A DNA stretch of 64,000 bases from Aliiroseovarius sp. F20344. GTDB lineage: Bacteria; Pseudomonadota; Alphaproteobacteria; Rhodobacterales; Rhodobacteraceae. Each line of letters starts with the position of its first letter. Position 1 is the stretch's first letter. This document shows positions 1 through 8,639 of the stretch, piece by piece. Both the position numbers and the translations under genes were made by a program. The stretch covers positions 124,001 through 188,000 of the forward strand of contig NZ_JALKBG010000005.1 in the NCBI RefSeq assembly GCF_023016155.1, written 5' to 3'. The notes under the pieces are model-generated. The model did no database searches and was not told the DNA's origin. It saw only the letters and a program-made list of their open reading frames with translations.

Positions 1-288
1 GCTCGAAGTCATCTCTTCATGCTTGGCCCGCGCCAGAGCAAGTTGGATATTTAGGTGACGCAACTGCCCCTCGGCCTGTTTTTGCCATCGGTCAAAATGC
101 CCGCACGAGAGGGCTGGATTCTGCCCCGTTTCGGCATCAAGTCCCGGTAGGTGTAGTAGGCGATCCCGAAGGTCTGCAATCAGCCCTTCAAGATGCACAA
201 TTGTCGCCGCGCTGGCAGAAAGTTCTGCCATGGCGTGATCAAGTTTCATCGCGGTCAGATCCGCAAGTTGCGCGATAGGTTCAGCCAT
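1..288 (-). CDS. Uncharacterised flagellar-locus protein, partial (N-terminal 96 residues)
   Basis: I translated this frame by hand. It opens with an ATG that overlaps the end of flhB (the flhB stop lies inside its first codons) and runs off the left window edge without a stop, so only about 96 residues are present. The protein starts MAEPIAQLADLTAMKLDH, is soluble, rich in Ala, Leu, Glu and Gln, and looks mostly helical, possibly coiled coil. I do not recognise the family. Overlap with flhB implies translational coupling, so a role in flagellar export or assembly (for example as a small export-associated helical protein) is an inference from position only. Confidence 0.7.
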   Translation of the reverse strand, partial: MAEPIAQLADLTAMKLDHAMAELSASAATIVHLEGLIADLRDRLLHLPGLDAETGQNPALSCGHFDRWQKQAEGQLRHLNIQLALARAKHEEMTSS

Positions 289-1378
289 CAGGGTTCCTCA
301 AGGATTTTTTGGCGCGTTGACGCATGTTTTCAGCAAAGCGAATGGCCGCTGCGACAGCTTGGTATTGGTCTGGTGGCACTTCGCTGCCAATTTCGACCGT
401 GGCGTAAAGTGCGCGCGCGGTTGGCGGGTCGCGATGAATCGGCACACCGTTTTCGGATGCGACCTCGCGGATACGGGCTGCGATTTCGTCCACGCCTTTC
501 GCCACACAGATCGGAGCATCCCCGGGCGAACGCGACCATTTCAAAGCCACCGCGTAGTGGGTCGGGTTGACAACAATAACATCAGCATCAGGAACATCCT
601 GAAACATCTGGTTTGTGGCAATGTCATACCCCTTTTGCCGCCTTTGGTTTTTCATGTGCGGATCGCCTTCATTTTGCTTGATCTCGTCCATGAGCTCTTT
701 GTGCGACATGCGGTTCTTGCGCAGGTGCTCTTGCTTCTGCCACATGAAGTCTATGCCCCCGATGATCACTGCGACCAGAAGGACGATGGCGAAGAATTCG
801 ATCGATAGATCCAACAGTAAGACCGAGACCATGCCGGGGTTCAGGGCAAGCGCCGCCAGCATGAGTGGGAGCTTGATCCAAATGAAGATCCCCAAAATCA
901 CGCCGTAGATTGAAAGCTTCACAAAGCTTTTAAAGAACTCAAACAGCCCCGAGCGTCCGAATTTGTTTTTGGCATTGGAGAGAGGGGACACGCGGTTAAG
1001 CTTGGGCATCAGTTTTTCTGGGGAAACGACGAAGCTGCGCGTGGCTACTGTTAAACCCAGAACGCCAACCATCGGCACCAAAAGCCAAGGCGCCAGATGC
1101 CAAGCGATCAACGTCATAGCATTTGCCAGAACGGGCCCACCCCGGCCTTGAAAGGCGGTTTTTGCAAGTTGATCCGATTGCTCAAGGATACTGGAAAACA
1201 CACTGCCCAAGCCGCTCATCGTTGATGCGCCAATCGTCGTCGCGAGCAGAAGTAGGACCATGTAGGACATCGCAGTATTCAGGTCTGTCGACCGCGCGAT
1301 TTCACCTCGTTTCCGGGCATCGTCCAGCTTCTTCTGCGTCGGCTCGTGTTGTTTGCTGTCATCTTCTTCGTCGGCCAT
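281..1378 (-). CDS. flhB: Flagellar biosynthesis protein FlhB (export-gate substrate switch)
   Basis: FlhB is the inner-membrane component of the flagellar type III export gate that switches substrate specificity from rod/hook to filament. The 365-residue length is normal for the family. Residues about 1-30 are the charged cytoplasmic N-terminus, four membrane segments lie between about 35 and 210, and the cytoplasmic domain carries the autocleavage motif NPTH at residues 271-274 (VVNPTHYAVALKW), with cleavage expected between Asn and Pro. The gene starts directly after the fliR stop with no gap and its end overlaps an unknown gene, so it is the tail of the fliL-to-flhB operon. Confidence 0.97.
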   Translation of the reverse strand: MADEEDDSKQHEPTQKKLDDARKRGEIARSTDLNTAMSYMVLLLLATTIGASTMSGLGSVFSSILEQSDQLAKTAFQGRGGPVLANAMTLIAWHLAPWLLVPMVGVLGLTVATRSFVVSPEKLMPKLNRVSPLSNAKNKFGRSGLFEFFKSFVKLSIYGVILGIFIWIKLPLMLAALALNPGMVSVLLLDLSIEFFAIVLLVAVIIGGIDFMWQKQEHLRKNRMSHKELMDEIKQNEGDPHMKNQRRQKGYDIATNQMFQDVPDADVIVVNPTHYAVALKWSRSPGDAPICVAKGVDEIAARIREVASENGVPIHRDPPTARALYATVEIGSEVPPDQYQAVAAAIRFAENMRQRAKKSLRNPDG

Positions 1379-2152
1379 CTACCATCCCCCGAACGGATCA
1401 AGCAGCAAAGCTTCGAGTGCATTTTGCCAGATCGGCAATAACACGGGCGTTGTCAGTGCTAGCAGAATAAGTCCCCCCGCTGTAATGGCCGGGGCGCCCA
1501 CAAAGGCCACCATTAACTGGGGCATAGCACGGTTAATGATCCCCAGCGCCACGTTGTAGAGCAGTGAAACGATGACGAAGGGGGCCGCCAGCGTGAACGC
1601 AAACCCGAAGCTGCGCGCAATATGCATGACGCCCCAGTCTGAAAAGCCCTTGGGAGTGGGAAGCTGCCCAATGGGGAATGCCTGATAGGACAGTATGAAG
1701 CCTTCGACGATCCGCACATGCAGGTCCAACATAACCGCAAGGGCCAAACCCGAGATCATAAGGACATGCCCAATGGCGGGTTGTGGGTCAGAATTGTTGC
1801 CCCCCATGAGCTGGGCAAGAGAGGTTGATTGAGCCGCAATGCTGCCTGCCACCTGAAGGGAGACGATCGCAAGGCGTAAGACAAATCCAAACCCAAGCCC
1901 GATGATCGGCTCGCTCAGTAAATATATCGGCGAGGTCAATTGGCTAAGTGAAAGCTCAACATTGGACGCGACGGTGGGTGTGACGATCGCAGTAAAGGCC
2001 AACCCCATGAACAAACGTACCCGTACTGGAACCATGGTTTCGCCAAAGGCCGGAAGAAACGCCATGGCTGCGCCCACGCGAAGAAACACAACAAAGCCCA
2101 ACATGAAAAACGCCTGAGACTGTTCGAGAAGCTGGGCATATTGCGCGTTCAT
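1379..2152 (-). CDS. fliR: Flagellar biosynthesis protein FliR (export gate)
   Basis: FliR is a core subunit of the FliPQR export gate in the inner membrane. The 257-residue protein is almost entirely hydrophobic with about six membrane segments, beginning with AFFMLGFVVFLRVGAAMAFL near residue 14, and ends in a short amphipathic tail, as is usual for FliR. Its start codon overlaps the flhA stop by four bases and its stop abuts flhB, giving the common flhA-fliR-flhB order. fliQ is not between fliP and fliR here and must lie outside the window. Confidence 0.95.
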   Translation of the reverse strand: MNAQYAQLLEQSQAFFMLGFVVFLRVGAAMAFLPAFGETMVPVRVRLFMGLAFTAIVTPTVASNVELSLSQLTSPIYLLSEPIIGLGFGFVLRLAIVSLQVAGSIAAQSTSLAQLMGGNNSDPQPAIGHVLMISGLALAVMLDLHVRIVEGFILSYQAFPIGQLPTPKGFSDWGVMHIARSFGFAFTLAAPFVIVSLLYNVALGIINRAMPQLMVAFVGAPAITAGGLILLALTTPVLLPIWQNALEALLLDPFGGW

Positions 2153-4230
2153 GCGGGCACCAATCCGACAAGTGACGGTCGCGCCTCGGTCCCGATTTCT
2201 TCGAATGACAGGACCGGGTTTGCGATCCCTTTTGCAGAAAGGACGGTTCGGAGAAAGCGCCTCCTGCGTGAGGAGGTGACAACAGCCGGGTAAATGCCGG
2301 TTTCACCAGCGCGCGCAATCTTGTCTGCGACAGCGTTTGCAAGACGGTTGAACTCCTCTGGTGGCAAGGCCACTTCTCCACGTTCCGGGTCCAGTTGATA
2401 CGACTGAAAACAGGCTTCCCATTCCGGGGCCAACTGGATCAGTGGGACGGTTCCATCCTCTCGCTTCAATTCTGAGAGGAGTTGAAAGTTCAACCGCTGT
2501 CTAACGTGGTCGCAAATGGCCTCGGGGGTTCCGAATACGGGACGGGCTTCGGCGACACTTTCCAGAATGACGGGCAGATTTCGAATGGATACCCGTTCTT
2601 CCAAAAGCAGACGCAACACTGAGTGCAGCAAGTCCAGAGGAACCTTGTCGGGAACCAGTTCGTCCAATAGCCGCCTATTGGCTTCGGCCCGCGCCGGGTC
2701 CGAGAGGTTCACGAATTCGTCCAAAAGCCTGCGTAGGGCCTTTAGTCCCAGTAACCGTGGGAAGTTCTGCTTCATGATCTCAAGCAAGTGGGTCGCAAGG
2801 ACTTCAGTAGGTGAAACAACAGCACAGCCTGCCAATGCGGCCTGTTCCTGGTCGTCGTTTGATATCCAGCGCGCCGGTGCTTGGTAAACGGGCTCTTGCA
2901 CGTCTTCCCCGTCAGGCAGCAAGGCTTCATCTCCGCTGAGAATGACCAAGGCCCGATCAGGGTGAAGCCGATTTCGAGCTTGTTCCACGCCTTGTATCTT
3001 GATCGTGTAAGTTCCGGGCGGAAGTGATCCATTATCCGTCAAACGGATCTCAGGCAGGATCAACCCAAATGCGCTGGCGGTGTGATTTCGGATGCTGGAT
3101 ATACGCGCATCCAAGCCCGTGGCCGGGTCTAGAACCATCGCGACCAAATCGGCGGCAAACTCCACGTGGATATCATCTAGATCTAGAATGTCACCGATAC
3201 TTTCCTGAGGAGTATCAGCCTCGACATCGTCATGGTCTTGCGCCTGCTCCGCAGAAGCAGCGCTCTGTTTGGCCGCTGACCAAGCCGCAAAACCAAGCGC
3301 CGCTGATCCAAGAACAAATGGTATGAATGGCAGACCGGGGACCAAGCCAAACAGCCCCATTAGAAAGGCAACGGTTGCGAGTGCAGACGGGTGTTTGGCG
3401 AACTGTGAGAACAGTGCCAGATCGGTTGATCCCGACGTGCCACCCCGCGCAAGCAACAAGGCGGAGGCGATCGAGATGATTACCGCGGGAATTTGCGTAA
3501 CAAGCCCATCTCCTACCGTCAGAATTGCATAGGTTTGAAACGCAAGGGACAGGTCCATCCCGTGAATGACAACACCGATGATTAGGCCCATCACAAGGTT
3601 CAGGAAAGTTATCAGAAGCCCCGCGACGGCATCCCCCTTCACGAATTTTGAAGCACCATCAAGCGACCCAAAAAATGTTGTTTCAGCTTGTTCACGTTCG
3701 CGCCGCGCTTTCGCCTCCGCGTGATCAATAGCACCAGCGGACATGTCGCTGTCGATGGCGAGTTGCTTACCAGGCATGCCGTCCAACGCGAACCGAGCGC
3801 CGACCTCAGCCATACGTGTGGCACCCTTTGTGATAACGATGAAGTTCACGATCAACAGCACACAAAAGACGACAAGCCCCAGAAGGATGCTGCCGCCCAT
3901 GACAAAGCTGGCAAAGCCCTCGATGACGCTTCCAGCGGCGGAGGTTCCAGTATGCCCATTTCCAATAATGAGTTTTGTTGAAGAAACATTCAGCGACAAT
4001 CTCAGCATGAGCGACGCGAGCAGCACCGTTGGGAATGCCGAGAAATCCAAAGGTCGCTCAATAAACAAAGTGACCGTGAACATCAGGATGGCCAGTGCAA
4101 AAGACGCGGCCAATCCCAGATCCAAAACCCATGCGGGCATGGGCAAAATCATCATCACGATGATCGCCATCAGCGCCAATGCAAGCAGGATTGTCGGGCG
4201 GAATATGTCCTTGGCCGCACGCAAGATCAT
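2149..4230 (-). CDS. flhA: Flagellar biosynthesis protein FlhA (export gate)
   Basis: FlhA forms the nonameric ring of the flagellar export apparatus and couples the proton-motive force to secretion. The 693-residue length is typical. About eight membrane segments lie in residues 10-310, including the conserved loop around FALDGMPGKQLAIDSD (near residue 147) between TM4 and TM5. The C-terminal half (about 340-693) is the cytoplasmic export-substrate docking domain. A 219-bp gap separates it from the upstream gene, so it may also have its own promoter; I could not define one convincingly. It is coupled to fliR by a four-base overlap. Confidence 0.97.
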   Translation of the reverse strand: MILRAAKDIFRPTILLALALMAIIVMMILPMPAWVLDLGLAASFALAILMFTVTLFIERPLDFSAFPTVLLASLMLRLSLNVSSTKLIIGNGHTGTSAAGSVIEGFASFVMGGSILLGLVVFCVLLIVNFIVITKGATRMAEVGARFALDGMPGKQLAIDSDMSAGAIDHAEAKARREREQAETTFFGSLDGASKFVKGDAVAGLLITFLNLVMGLIIGVVIHGMDLSLAFQTYAILTVGDGLVTQIPAVIISIASALLLARGGTSGSTDLALFSQFAKHPSALATVAFLMGLFGLVPGLPFIPFVLGSAALGFAAWSAAKQSAASAEQAQDHDDVEADTPQESIGDILDLDDIHVEFAADLVAMVLDPATGLDARISSIRNHTASAFGLILPEIRLTDNGSLPPGTYTIKIQGVEQARNRLHPDRALVILSGDEALLPDGEDVQEPVYQAPARWISNDDQEQAALAGCAVVSPTEVLATHLLEIMKQNFPRLLGLKALRRLLDEFVNLSDPARAEANRRLLDELVPDKVPLDLLHSVLRLLLEERVSIRNLPVILESVAEARPVFGTPEAICDHVRQRLNFQLLSELKREDGTVPLIQLAPEWEACFQSYQLDPERGEVALPPEEFNRLANAVADKIARAGETGIYPAVVTSSRRRRFLRTVLSAKGIANPVLSFEEIGTEARPSLVGLVPA

Positions 4231-4449
4231 CTTGGCGTGTTCGCAATTGGCGGCAATTCAATCCGAGCGACGTTGCTCAATTGTTGCTGGAGCACGAGTG
4301 GGGAAACCCAAATTTTGAGTGTAATGCTTACGTTGCGGGTGCTGCTATCGTGCTCAGAATAGAGAGGTGTTTTGCATTGGATCTTCATTGACGCGCATTT
4401 CTTGCTGCTGATTTCGAAACGAGCCTAGAAGATCATGCTTAATGATCAG
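4231..4449. other. Intergenic gap upstream of flhA
   Basis: This 219-bp gap lies between the large unknown flagellar gene and flhA on the same strand. The only structure I see is a short imperfect palindrome, GATCAT-gctta-ATGATC near 4431-4447, directly after the upstream stop, which could be a weak terminator or processing site. No clear sigma-factor or CtrA site was found, and no open frame of note. Confidence 0.4.
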
Positions 4450-6669
4450 TTACTTGCCGTCTACGAGTGACGGATAAAGATCAAGAAGGGTGTTCAAGGC
4501 ACTTCGTGTGGATTGGCTGCTATCCAATACCGCTTGATACGTTTGTAGATCTGATTGCGGATCAGGCTGGGGAGGGTCGTTTAAACCGCTTAGGATCGCT
4601 GAAACCTTGTCCGAGATTGCTCCCGTGGGGCCGTCGCGCATTTGTGAGGCCGTTACTAAATCTGATGTTTGGGCAGATGAAATAGCGGGGCCGTAGCTTT
4701 CCTGCTGCTCTAGATTGGGTTTAGGGCGCCGTTTTAAGGCCTGCTGCCGTAAAGCAATTGCAGATTTCGTATTTAAGCCAGCCAGATAACCCAGCGCCAC
4801 ATCAGGTTTCTGTTGCTGCAAGGCCAACTCTGCTAAGAATTCGCGCGTTGCCCTAGTTGGGGTGTTTGGGCTTGCCAGTACAAAGCTCCGCGCTTTTTCC
4901 GCAAACCCTAACCGCATAAGGCGCTTAGCGAGTTTTAATCTGGTTTCATCGGAGACAGCGTCCCAATCGTTGCGCGTCATGATGAAGGTTAAAAACTCGG
5001 CGTCTGCACTGATATGCAGTAAATTCGAGCTCGCTTTTTCAAGTGTAGTTTGTAATTGAACTTGTTTCAGGTCGCTCCTGATATCGTCAAATTGCGCATA
5101 CCCTTGTGCAAATCGCCCCATGTGAAATAGGGCGCGGATGTGTAGTGTCTGCAGCTCGAGTCCAACTGGGCTTTTCCCGTGTTCAAACGCAATGGACTGG
5201 AGCAACGTAAGGTCCTGATCTGATATTCCGCGATCATTTTCTATCTTGCTTTCAATCAACGCTGTTACCGCGGGTTGGGTTTGTGAAAGGTCATCCTGAA
5301 CTGCGGCGGCAAGATCGTTTTCCGCTTCATTCGGTATTCCCGTTGCGATTTTGATATCTGCTTCAAGTTGCGCTTCTTTCAGGGGGCGTTCACGTCCGGA
5401 CCTTGCCGCGATGTTTCGGATTTCGATCGCGGTATTTGTTTCGCCAGCATCCAAGAATTTACGTGCCAATATGGTTCCCAAGTGATTTCTCAGGTGTGAG
5501 GGCAGCTCCGAGTAGGACCTTAATAGGGCAGACGTGTTAACTCCTTCAGGTAGCGTTTTTTGCGCAAGTGCCGCCCACAGGGCGCTTCTGGTATTGCACC
5601 CGATTTGAGCAAGCCATTGGTCAGCATTTTCTGAGTGCCCGAATTCCATAACTTGCGCCATCATACTTAGACTGGAAATGTCCGGCAGTACCCCATCATA
5701 GCTTTCGATGAGTTGTAGCGCTTCATGTCCGAATGTCATAAAAATTGTCTGTCTGATGTGTGCGAGAAGTAGGTTTTTATTTGGGCGATCGAACTCCTCC
5801 AAATAGCCTTGCGAGTAACCGATTGGTTGGGTGGTTGTGGGGGCTATTTGACCCCAGGTTGCAATATCAAACTGATCATCGGGCAGGCATGCTTGTGTCG
5901 CAATTGTCTGACCTGGACCCACAGAGCGCGCGATATCATGCGCTGTTTGCATTTTAACGTGATCATTTGGGGAATGTGGCAGCGGTTGATACGCGGGGTC
6001 TTCAGGCTTTGGGTCTGGGTCAGATGTTGCGTTTGGTGGTTCAGGTTGATCGATATCCGCTTCGATCAAGCCCTCGGCCACGGCTTTTGAGAGCTGAACA
6101 AGGAGCCGTTGTTTATCTACCAAAGACTGTTCAGTCCCAGCCGGTGTCGGATTCGATTGCGGTGTATAGTCCTTAGGGTTGTTTTGTTTTTCAGAGCTTT
6201 TGTGTTCGTGCCCTGAGCCAAAAAGAGGCAAGAGACTTCTGTTCTCAGCGGATTGAACAAAACCCTCTTCATTTGTGAGTGGGGAGTGCTGCTCAGTTTC
6301 GACACTTGGACCAGCGCCATCTACCAAGTCGATAACCAATTCTCCGGAGGGAAGACGAAGTTCTTTAATGTGGCAGTCGCAGGATCTGAGTATGAGGATC
6401 TCTCCCTCCCCGCCGGATATCAAATCCCCAACGCGTGTGCGGGGGATCAGGTTGAAAACCCGGGTCGCATCAAATCCTGAAACATCAGTGGGAAACGTAA
6501 GCCGATACCCATCATCGACCCGGGATAAGATATATGTGTCAGTCGGCGCGGTATAAAAAACCAAGCGCGAGAAATTCGGATGCTCGCCCGATCGGATCGT
6601 GATGTCACGCGCTGCAGCAGGCGTCACAAGCAAAAGGATCGCTGTTGTCAGGACAAGCCAATTCCTCAT
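4450..6669 (-). CDS. Large exported protein of the motor operon, function unknown (possible MotC-like stator factor)
   Basis: This 739-residue protein has a clear signal peptide (MRNWLVLTTAILLLVTPAAA, cleaved before RDITI), so it is periplasmic. Residues about 21-120 form a beta-rich domain that resembles an AMIN-type fold (segments HPNFSRLVFY, GYRLTFP, SGELVIDLVDG) with a Cys pair CDC near residue 98. A polar linker (about 120-260) follows, then a long alpha-helical region (about 290-640) with helix-turn-helix spacing like TPR repeats. The start overlaps the motA stop by four bases, so it is co-translated with the stator gene. I do not recognise a named family. By position (after motA, with a MotE-like gene in the same operon) it could play the role of rhizobial MotC; this is inference. 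G+C looks lower than in its neighbours (38-55% in four 60-base lines counted). Confidence 0.85.
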   Translation of the reverse strand: MRNWLVLTTAILLLVTPAAARDITIRSGEHPNFSRLVFYTAPTDTYILSRVDDGYRLTFPTDVSGFDATRVFNLIPRTRVGDLISGGEGEILILRSCDCHIKELRLPSGELVIDLVDGAGPSVETEQHSPLTNEEGFVQSAENRSLLPLFGSGHEHKSSEKQNNPKDYTPQSNPTPAGTEQSLVDKQRLLVQLSKAVAEGLIEADIDQPEPPNATSDPDPKPEDPAYQPLPHSPNDHVKMQTAHDIARSVGPGQTIATQACLPDDQFDIATWGQIAPTTTQPIGYSQGYLEEFDRPNKNLLLAHIRQTIFMTFGHEALQLIESYDGVLPDISSLSMMAQVMEFGHSENADQWLAQIGCNTRSALWAALAQKTLPEGVNTSALLRSYSELPSHLRNHLGTILARKFLDAGETNTAIEIRNIAARSGRERPLKEAQLEADIKIATGIPNEAENDLAAAVQDDLSQTQPAVTALIESKIENDRGISDQDLTLLQSIAFEHGKSPVGLELQTLHIRALFHMGRFAQGYAQFDDIRSDLKQVQLQTTLEKASSNLLHISADAEFLTFIMTRNDWDAVSDETRLKLAKRLMRLGFAEKARSFVLASPNTPTRATREFLAELALQQQKPDVALGYLAGLNTKSAIALRQQALKRRPKPNLEQQESYGPAISSAQTSDLVTASQMRDGPTGAISDKVSAILSGLNDPPQPDPQSDLQTYQAVLDSSQSTRSALNTLLDLYPSLVDGK

Positions 6670-7535
6670 GCGGCAGCTTTCTTGATCTCTTTCAGCGCCT
6701 CTTCTAGATCGGTGAAGCTGGGCCGGTGCGAGCCGGGGGTGTTTTGGCGGCCAACTTCAATGCAGATGTTGACCGAGTGGTTGTAGAGATTGGCCACCAG
6801 AACCTCTCGGATGAGTTGATAGAAATGTGCTTCTTCCTCGGTCACGGTTTTCACCTTCGCGGAAAACGGGCCAACCAACCCGTAGGCCAGGAAAACACCC
6901 AAGAATGTGCCCACGAGAGCACCACCAATCATTTTCCCGAGGATTTCAGGCGGCTGATCAATCGAACCCATGGTTTTGATCACACCAAGAACAGCGGCCA
7001 CAATTCCAAGTGCAGGTAGGCCATCGGCAACGGCTTGCAAGGCGTGGCTGGAATGCAGGGCGTGATGGAGGTTCGCTTCCATTCGTTTTTCAAGCACCTC
7101 TTCCACTTGATGGGGATCATCATAGTTCATTGAGGCAGAGCGGAGCGTGTCACAGATGAGCTCAATCGCTTCTTTGTCCGCTAGAATATTGGGGTATCGC
7201 TGGAAAATCGGGCTATCCTCTGGCGCCTCAATATGTTCCTCAAGCGCAACTGCGTTCAGGCGCGCTTGGCGGATCAATTCGAACAAAAGGCAGAGCAGGT
7301 CGCGGTAGTCATCGGGGTGCCATTTTGGTCCCTTGAACACCTTTTTGATGTCTTTGAGTGTATGCTTGATGGCCGACATGTCATTCGAGATCACGAAAGC
7401 GCCGGCCGCAGCGCCACCAATCATTGTGAATTCAAAAGGTAGGGATTTCAGAATGATCCCCATTTTTCCGCCAGCAGCCAGATAGCCACCAAAAACCATT
7501 ACGAAAATCAGAGCGATGCCAACGAAACCAATCAT
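6666..7535 (-). CDS. motA: Flagellar motor stator protein MotA
   Basis: MotA forms the pentameric outer part of the proton-driven stator that turns the flagellar rotor. The 289-residue protein has the expected four membrane segments (about 1-20, 33-52, 165-190, 200-222), a large cytoplasmic loop between TM2 and TM3, and the conserved proline segment GLPALGIVAAVLGVIKTMGS in TM3 plus a second Pro at the end of TM4 (YGLVGP). motB is not adjacent and must be elsewhere. The gene is coupled by a four-base overlap to the downstream exported protein and preceded by a CtrA-like site. Confidence 0.97.
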   Translation of the reverse strand: MIGFVGIALIFVMVFGGYLAAGGKMGIILKSLPFEFTMIGGAAAGAFVISNDMSAIKHTLKDIKKVFKGPKWHPDDYRDLLCLLFELIRQARLNAVALEEHIEAPEDSPIFQRYPNILADKEAIELICDTLRSASMNYDDPHQVEEVLEKRMEANLHHALHSSHALQAVADGLPALGIVAAVLGVIKTMGSIDQPPEILGKMIGGALVGTFLGVFLAYGLVGPFSAKVKTVTEEEAHFYQLIREVLVANLYNHSVNICIEVGRQNTPGSHRPSFTDLEEALKEIKKAAA

Positions 7536-7588
7536 AAAAAAACCTCTGCTATTCTAAGCCTGTCCCCAACTTTCATCGCATGGCTGGG

Positions 7589-7603
7589 TTAAAACTTGAT
7601 TAG
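7589..7603 (-). promoter_or_regulatory. Candidate CtrA-type box upstream of motA
   Basis: Read on the minus strand the site is CTAA-TCAAGTT-TTAA, one base off the CtrA consensus TTAA-N7-TTAA. It lies 54 bases upstream of the motA start, in the only gap between motE and motA. A site of the same form and orientation relative to its gene lies upstream of fliF. CtrA control of flagella is known in Rhodobacterales; binding here is inferred. Confidence 0.4.
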
Positions 7604-7607
7604 TCGC

Positions 7608-8222
7608 TTATTTGGTCGGGGCTGAAGCATTCCGACCTGCCAGAACCACGCTGATTGCATAAGAGGATTGGGGGTCGAGCCCGGCCATGATTTGGGCCGC
7701 CGCCGCAGGCTTCATCTTGGCGATAAAACCTGCCGCGAAATCTGGTTCCATTGCTGCGAAGAGTGGGATCGCCTGCTTTGGTTTCATATTTTCGTAAAGA
7801 GTGGTCAACCGATCCAGATCGTCTGCTGCGGCGGTTTTGGCCATGGCCATGGTGGAAGCCAGCACCTCTTCCGCCTTGGTGAGTTCTTGGAGCTTCTCTG
7901 TGACCCGAACTTCTGCAATGCTAAGAGCGGTAAGCCGTTGCGAAAGTTTTTGCTCTCTTTCCTCCAGCAGCGCCTCTCTTTCTTGCAGGGCAGCCAGTAC
8001 GACAGCCACGTCCGGTTGCGCCGGCTGTGACGTGGTTGAACTCGTATCCGCAGATGTTCCAGACAGCAGTTCGGACAAATCTTCTGCGAATGCCGCTGTA
8101 ACAGGTCCGAGCCTGAGCACACCAGACGCTACCAAGGTCACGGCAAGCAGCACCAGAATGCTACGTTTGCGAATCCGGGGTATTCTTTTGGGCTTGCGGG
8201 TGATCTGGGGTGCGTCCGTCAT
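7608..8222 (-). CDS. motE: MotE-like protein (MgtE N-terminal-type domain, motility chaperone family)
   Basis: The 204-residue protein has a basic N-terminus, one hydrophobic segment at about 23-45 (signal anchor), a coiled coil at about 70-125 (ALQEREALLEEREQKLSQRL) and a C-terminal MgtE_N/FliG-like helical domain (FAAMEPDFAAGFIAKMKPAA). This is the architecture of the MotE family; in Sinorhizobium MotE is a periplasmic chaperone for the motor protein MotC. It sits between motA and fliL. The start overlaps the end of the upstream gene by four bases. The family call is good; function in this species is inferred. Confidence 0.8.
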   Translation of the reverse strand: MTDAPQITRKPKRIPRIRKRSILVLLAVTLVASGVLRLGPVTAAFAEDLSELLSGTSADTSSTTSQPAQPDVAVVLAALQEREALLEEREQKLSQRLTALSIAEVRVTEKLQELTKAEEVLASTMAMAKTAAADDLDRLTTLYENMKPKQAIPLFAAMEPDFAAGFIAKMKPAAAAQIMAGLDPQSSYAISVVLAGRNASAPTK

Positions 8223-8626
8223 TCCGCGGCCTCCACAATGCGATTGCTGAGAAAGAGCGGGGAATTTGCGTGGCGCGACGATGTGAAGCCAACCTCATCT
8301 GTGGTCGGATCCGGAACGCTTTCAGGGGCGGAGAAAGATGGGTCCGGCAAGTCATGAAGGCTTGCCATCATCAATTCCAACTTGCGCGCGGAAACTTCGG
8401 CGCGCTCGGTGAGCTCCGTCAGAACAGAAGCGCTGTGACCCGCGGCCGATTGTGCCTGATTGAGGGACTTTGTCATGTCGTCAACTTGCGCGCTCAGGAC
8501 GGCAACTGCGCCGCCCATACCGTCTTGCAAGTTGTTGAACCGTTTCAGACGGCGCGAAAGGATCAGGCAATAGATGCCTGCACCAAAGGCACCCAGACCA
8601 AGGATAATATCGGCGATGTAGTCCAT
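8219..8626 (-). CDS. Small membrane-anchored coiled-coil protein of the flagellar operon
   Basis: A 135-residue protein with one N-terminal membrane segment (IADIILGLGAFGAGIYCLIL, about 4-23), a basic cytoplasmic flank (SRRLKRF), a helical coiled-coil region (about 40-90) and a disordered acidic Pro/Ser-rich tail. I do not recognise a characterised function. Position between fliL and motE and the four-base overlap with motE indicate a conserved motor or assembly accessory protein. It starts 13 bases after the fliL stop. Confidence 0.85.
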   Translation of the reverse strand: MDYIADIILGLGAFGAGIYCLILSRRLKRFNNLQDGMGGAVAVLSAQVDDMTKSLNQAQSAAGHSASVLTELTERAEVSARKLELMMASLHDLPDPSFSAPESVPDPTTDEVGFTSSRHANSPLFLSNRIVEAAE

Positions 8627-8639
8627 GTCCTACTCCAGT

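Noticed and set aside
4439-4453. Possible CtrA box TTAA-N7-TTAC near the end of the large flagellar gene
   Set aside because: It overlaps a stop codon, has a mismatch and lies over 200 bases from flhA, so it is not convincing.
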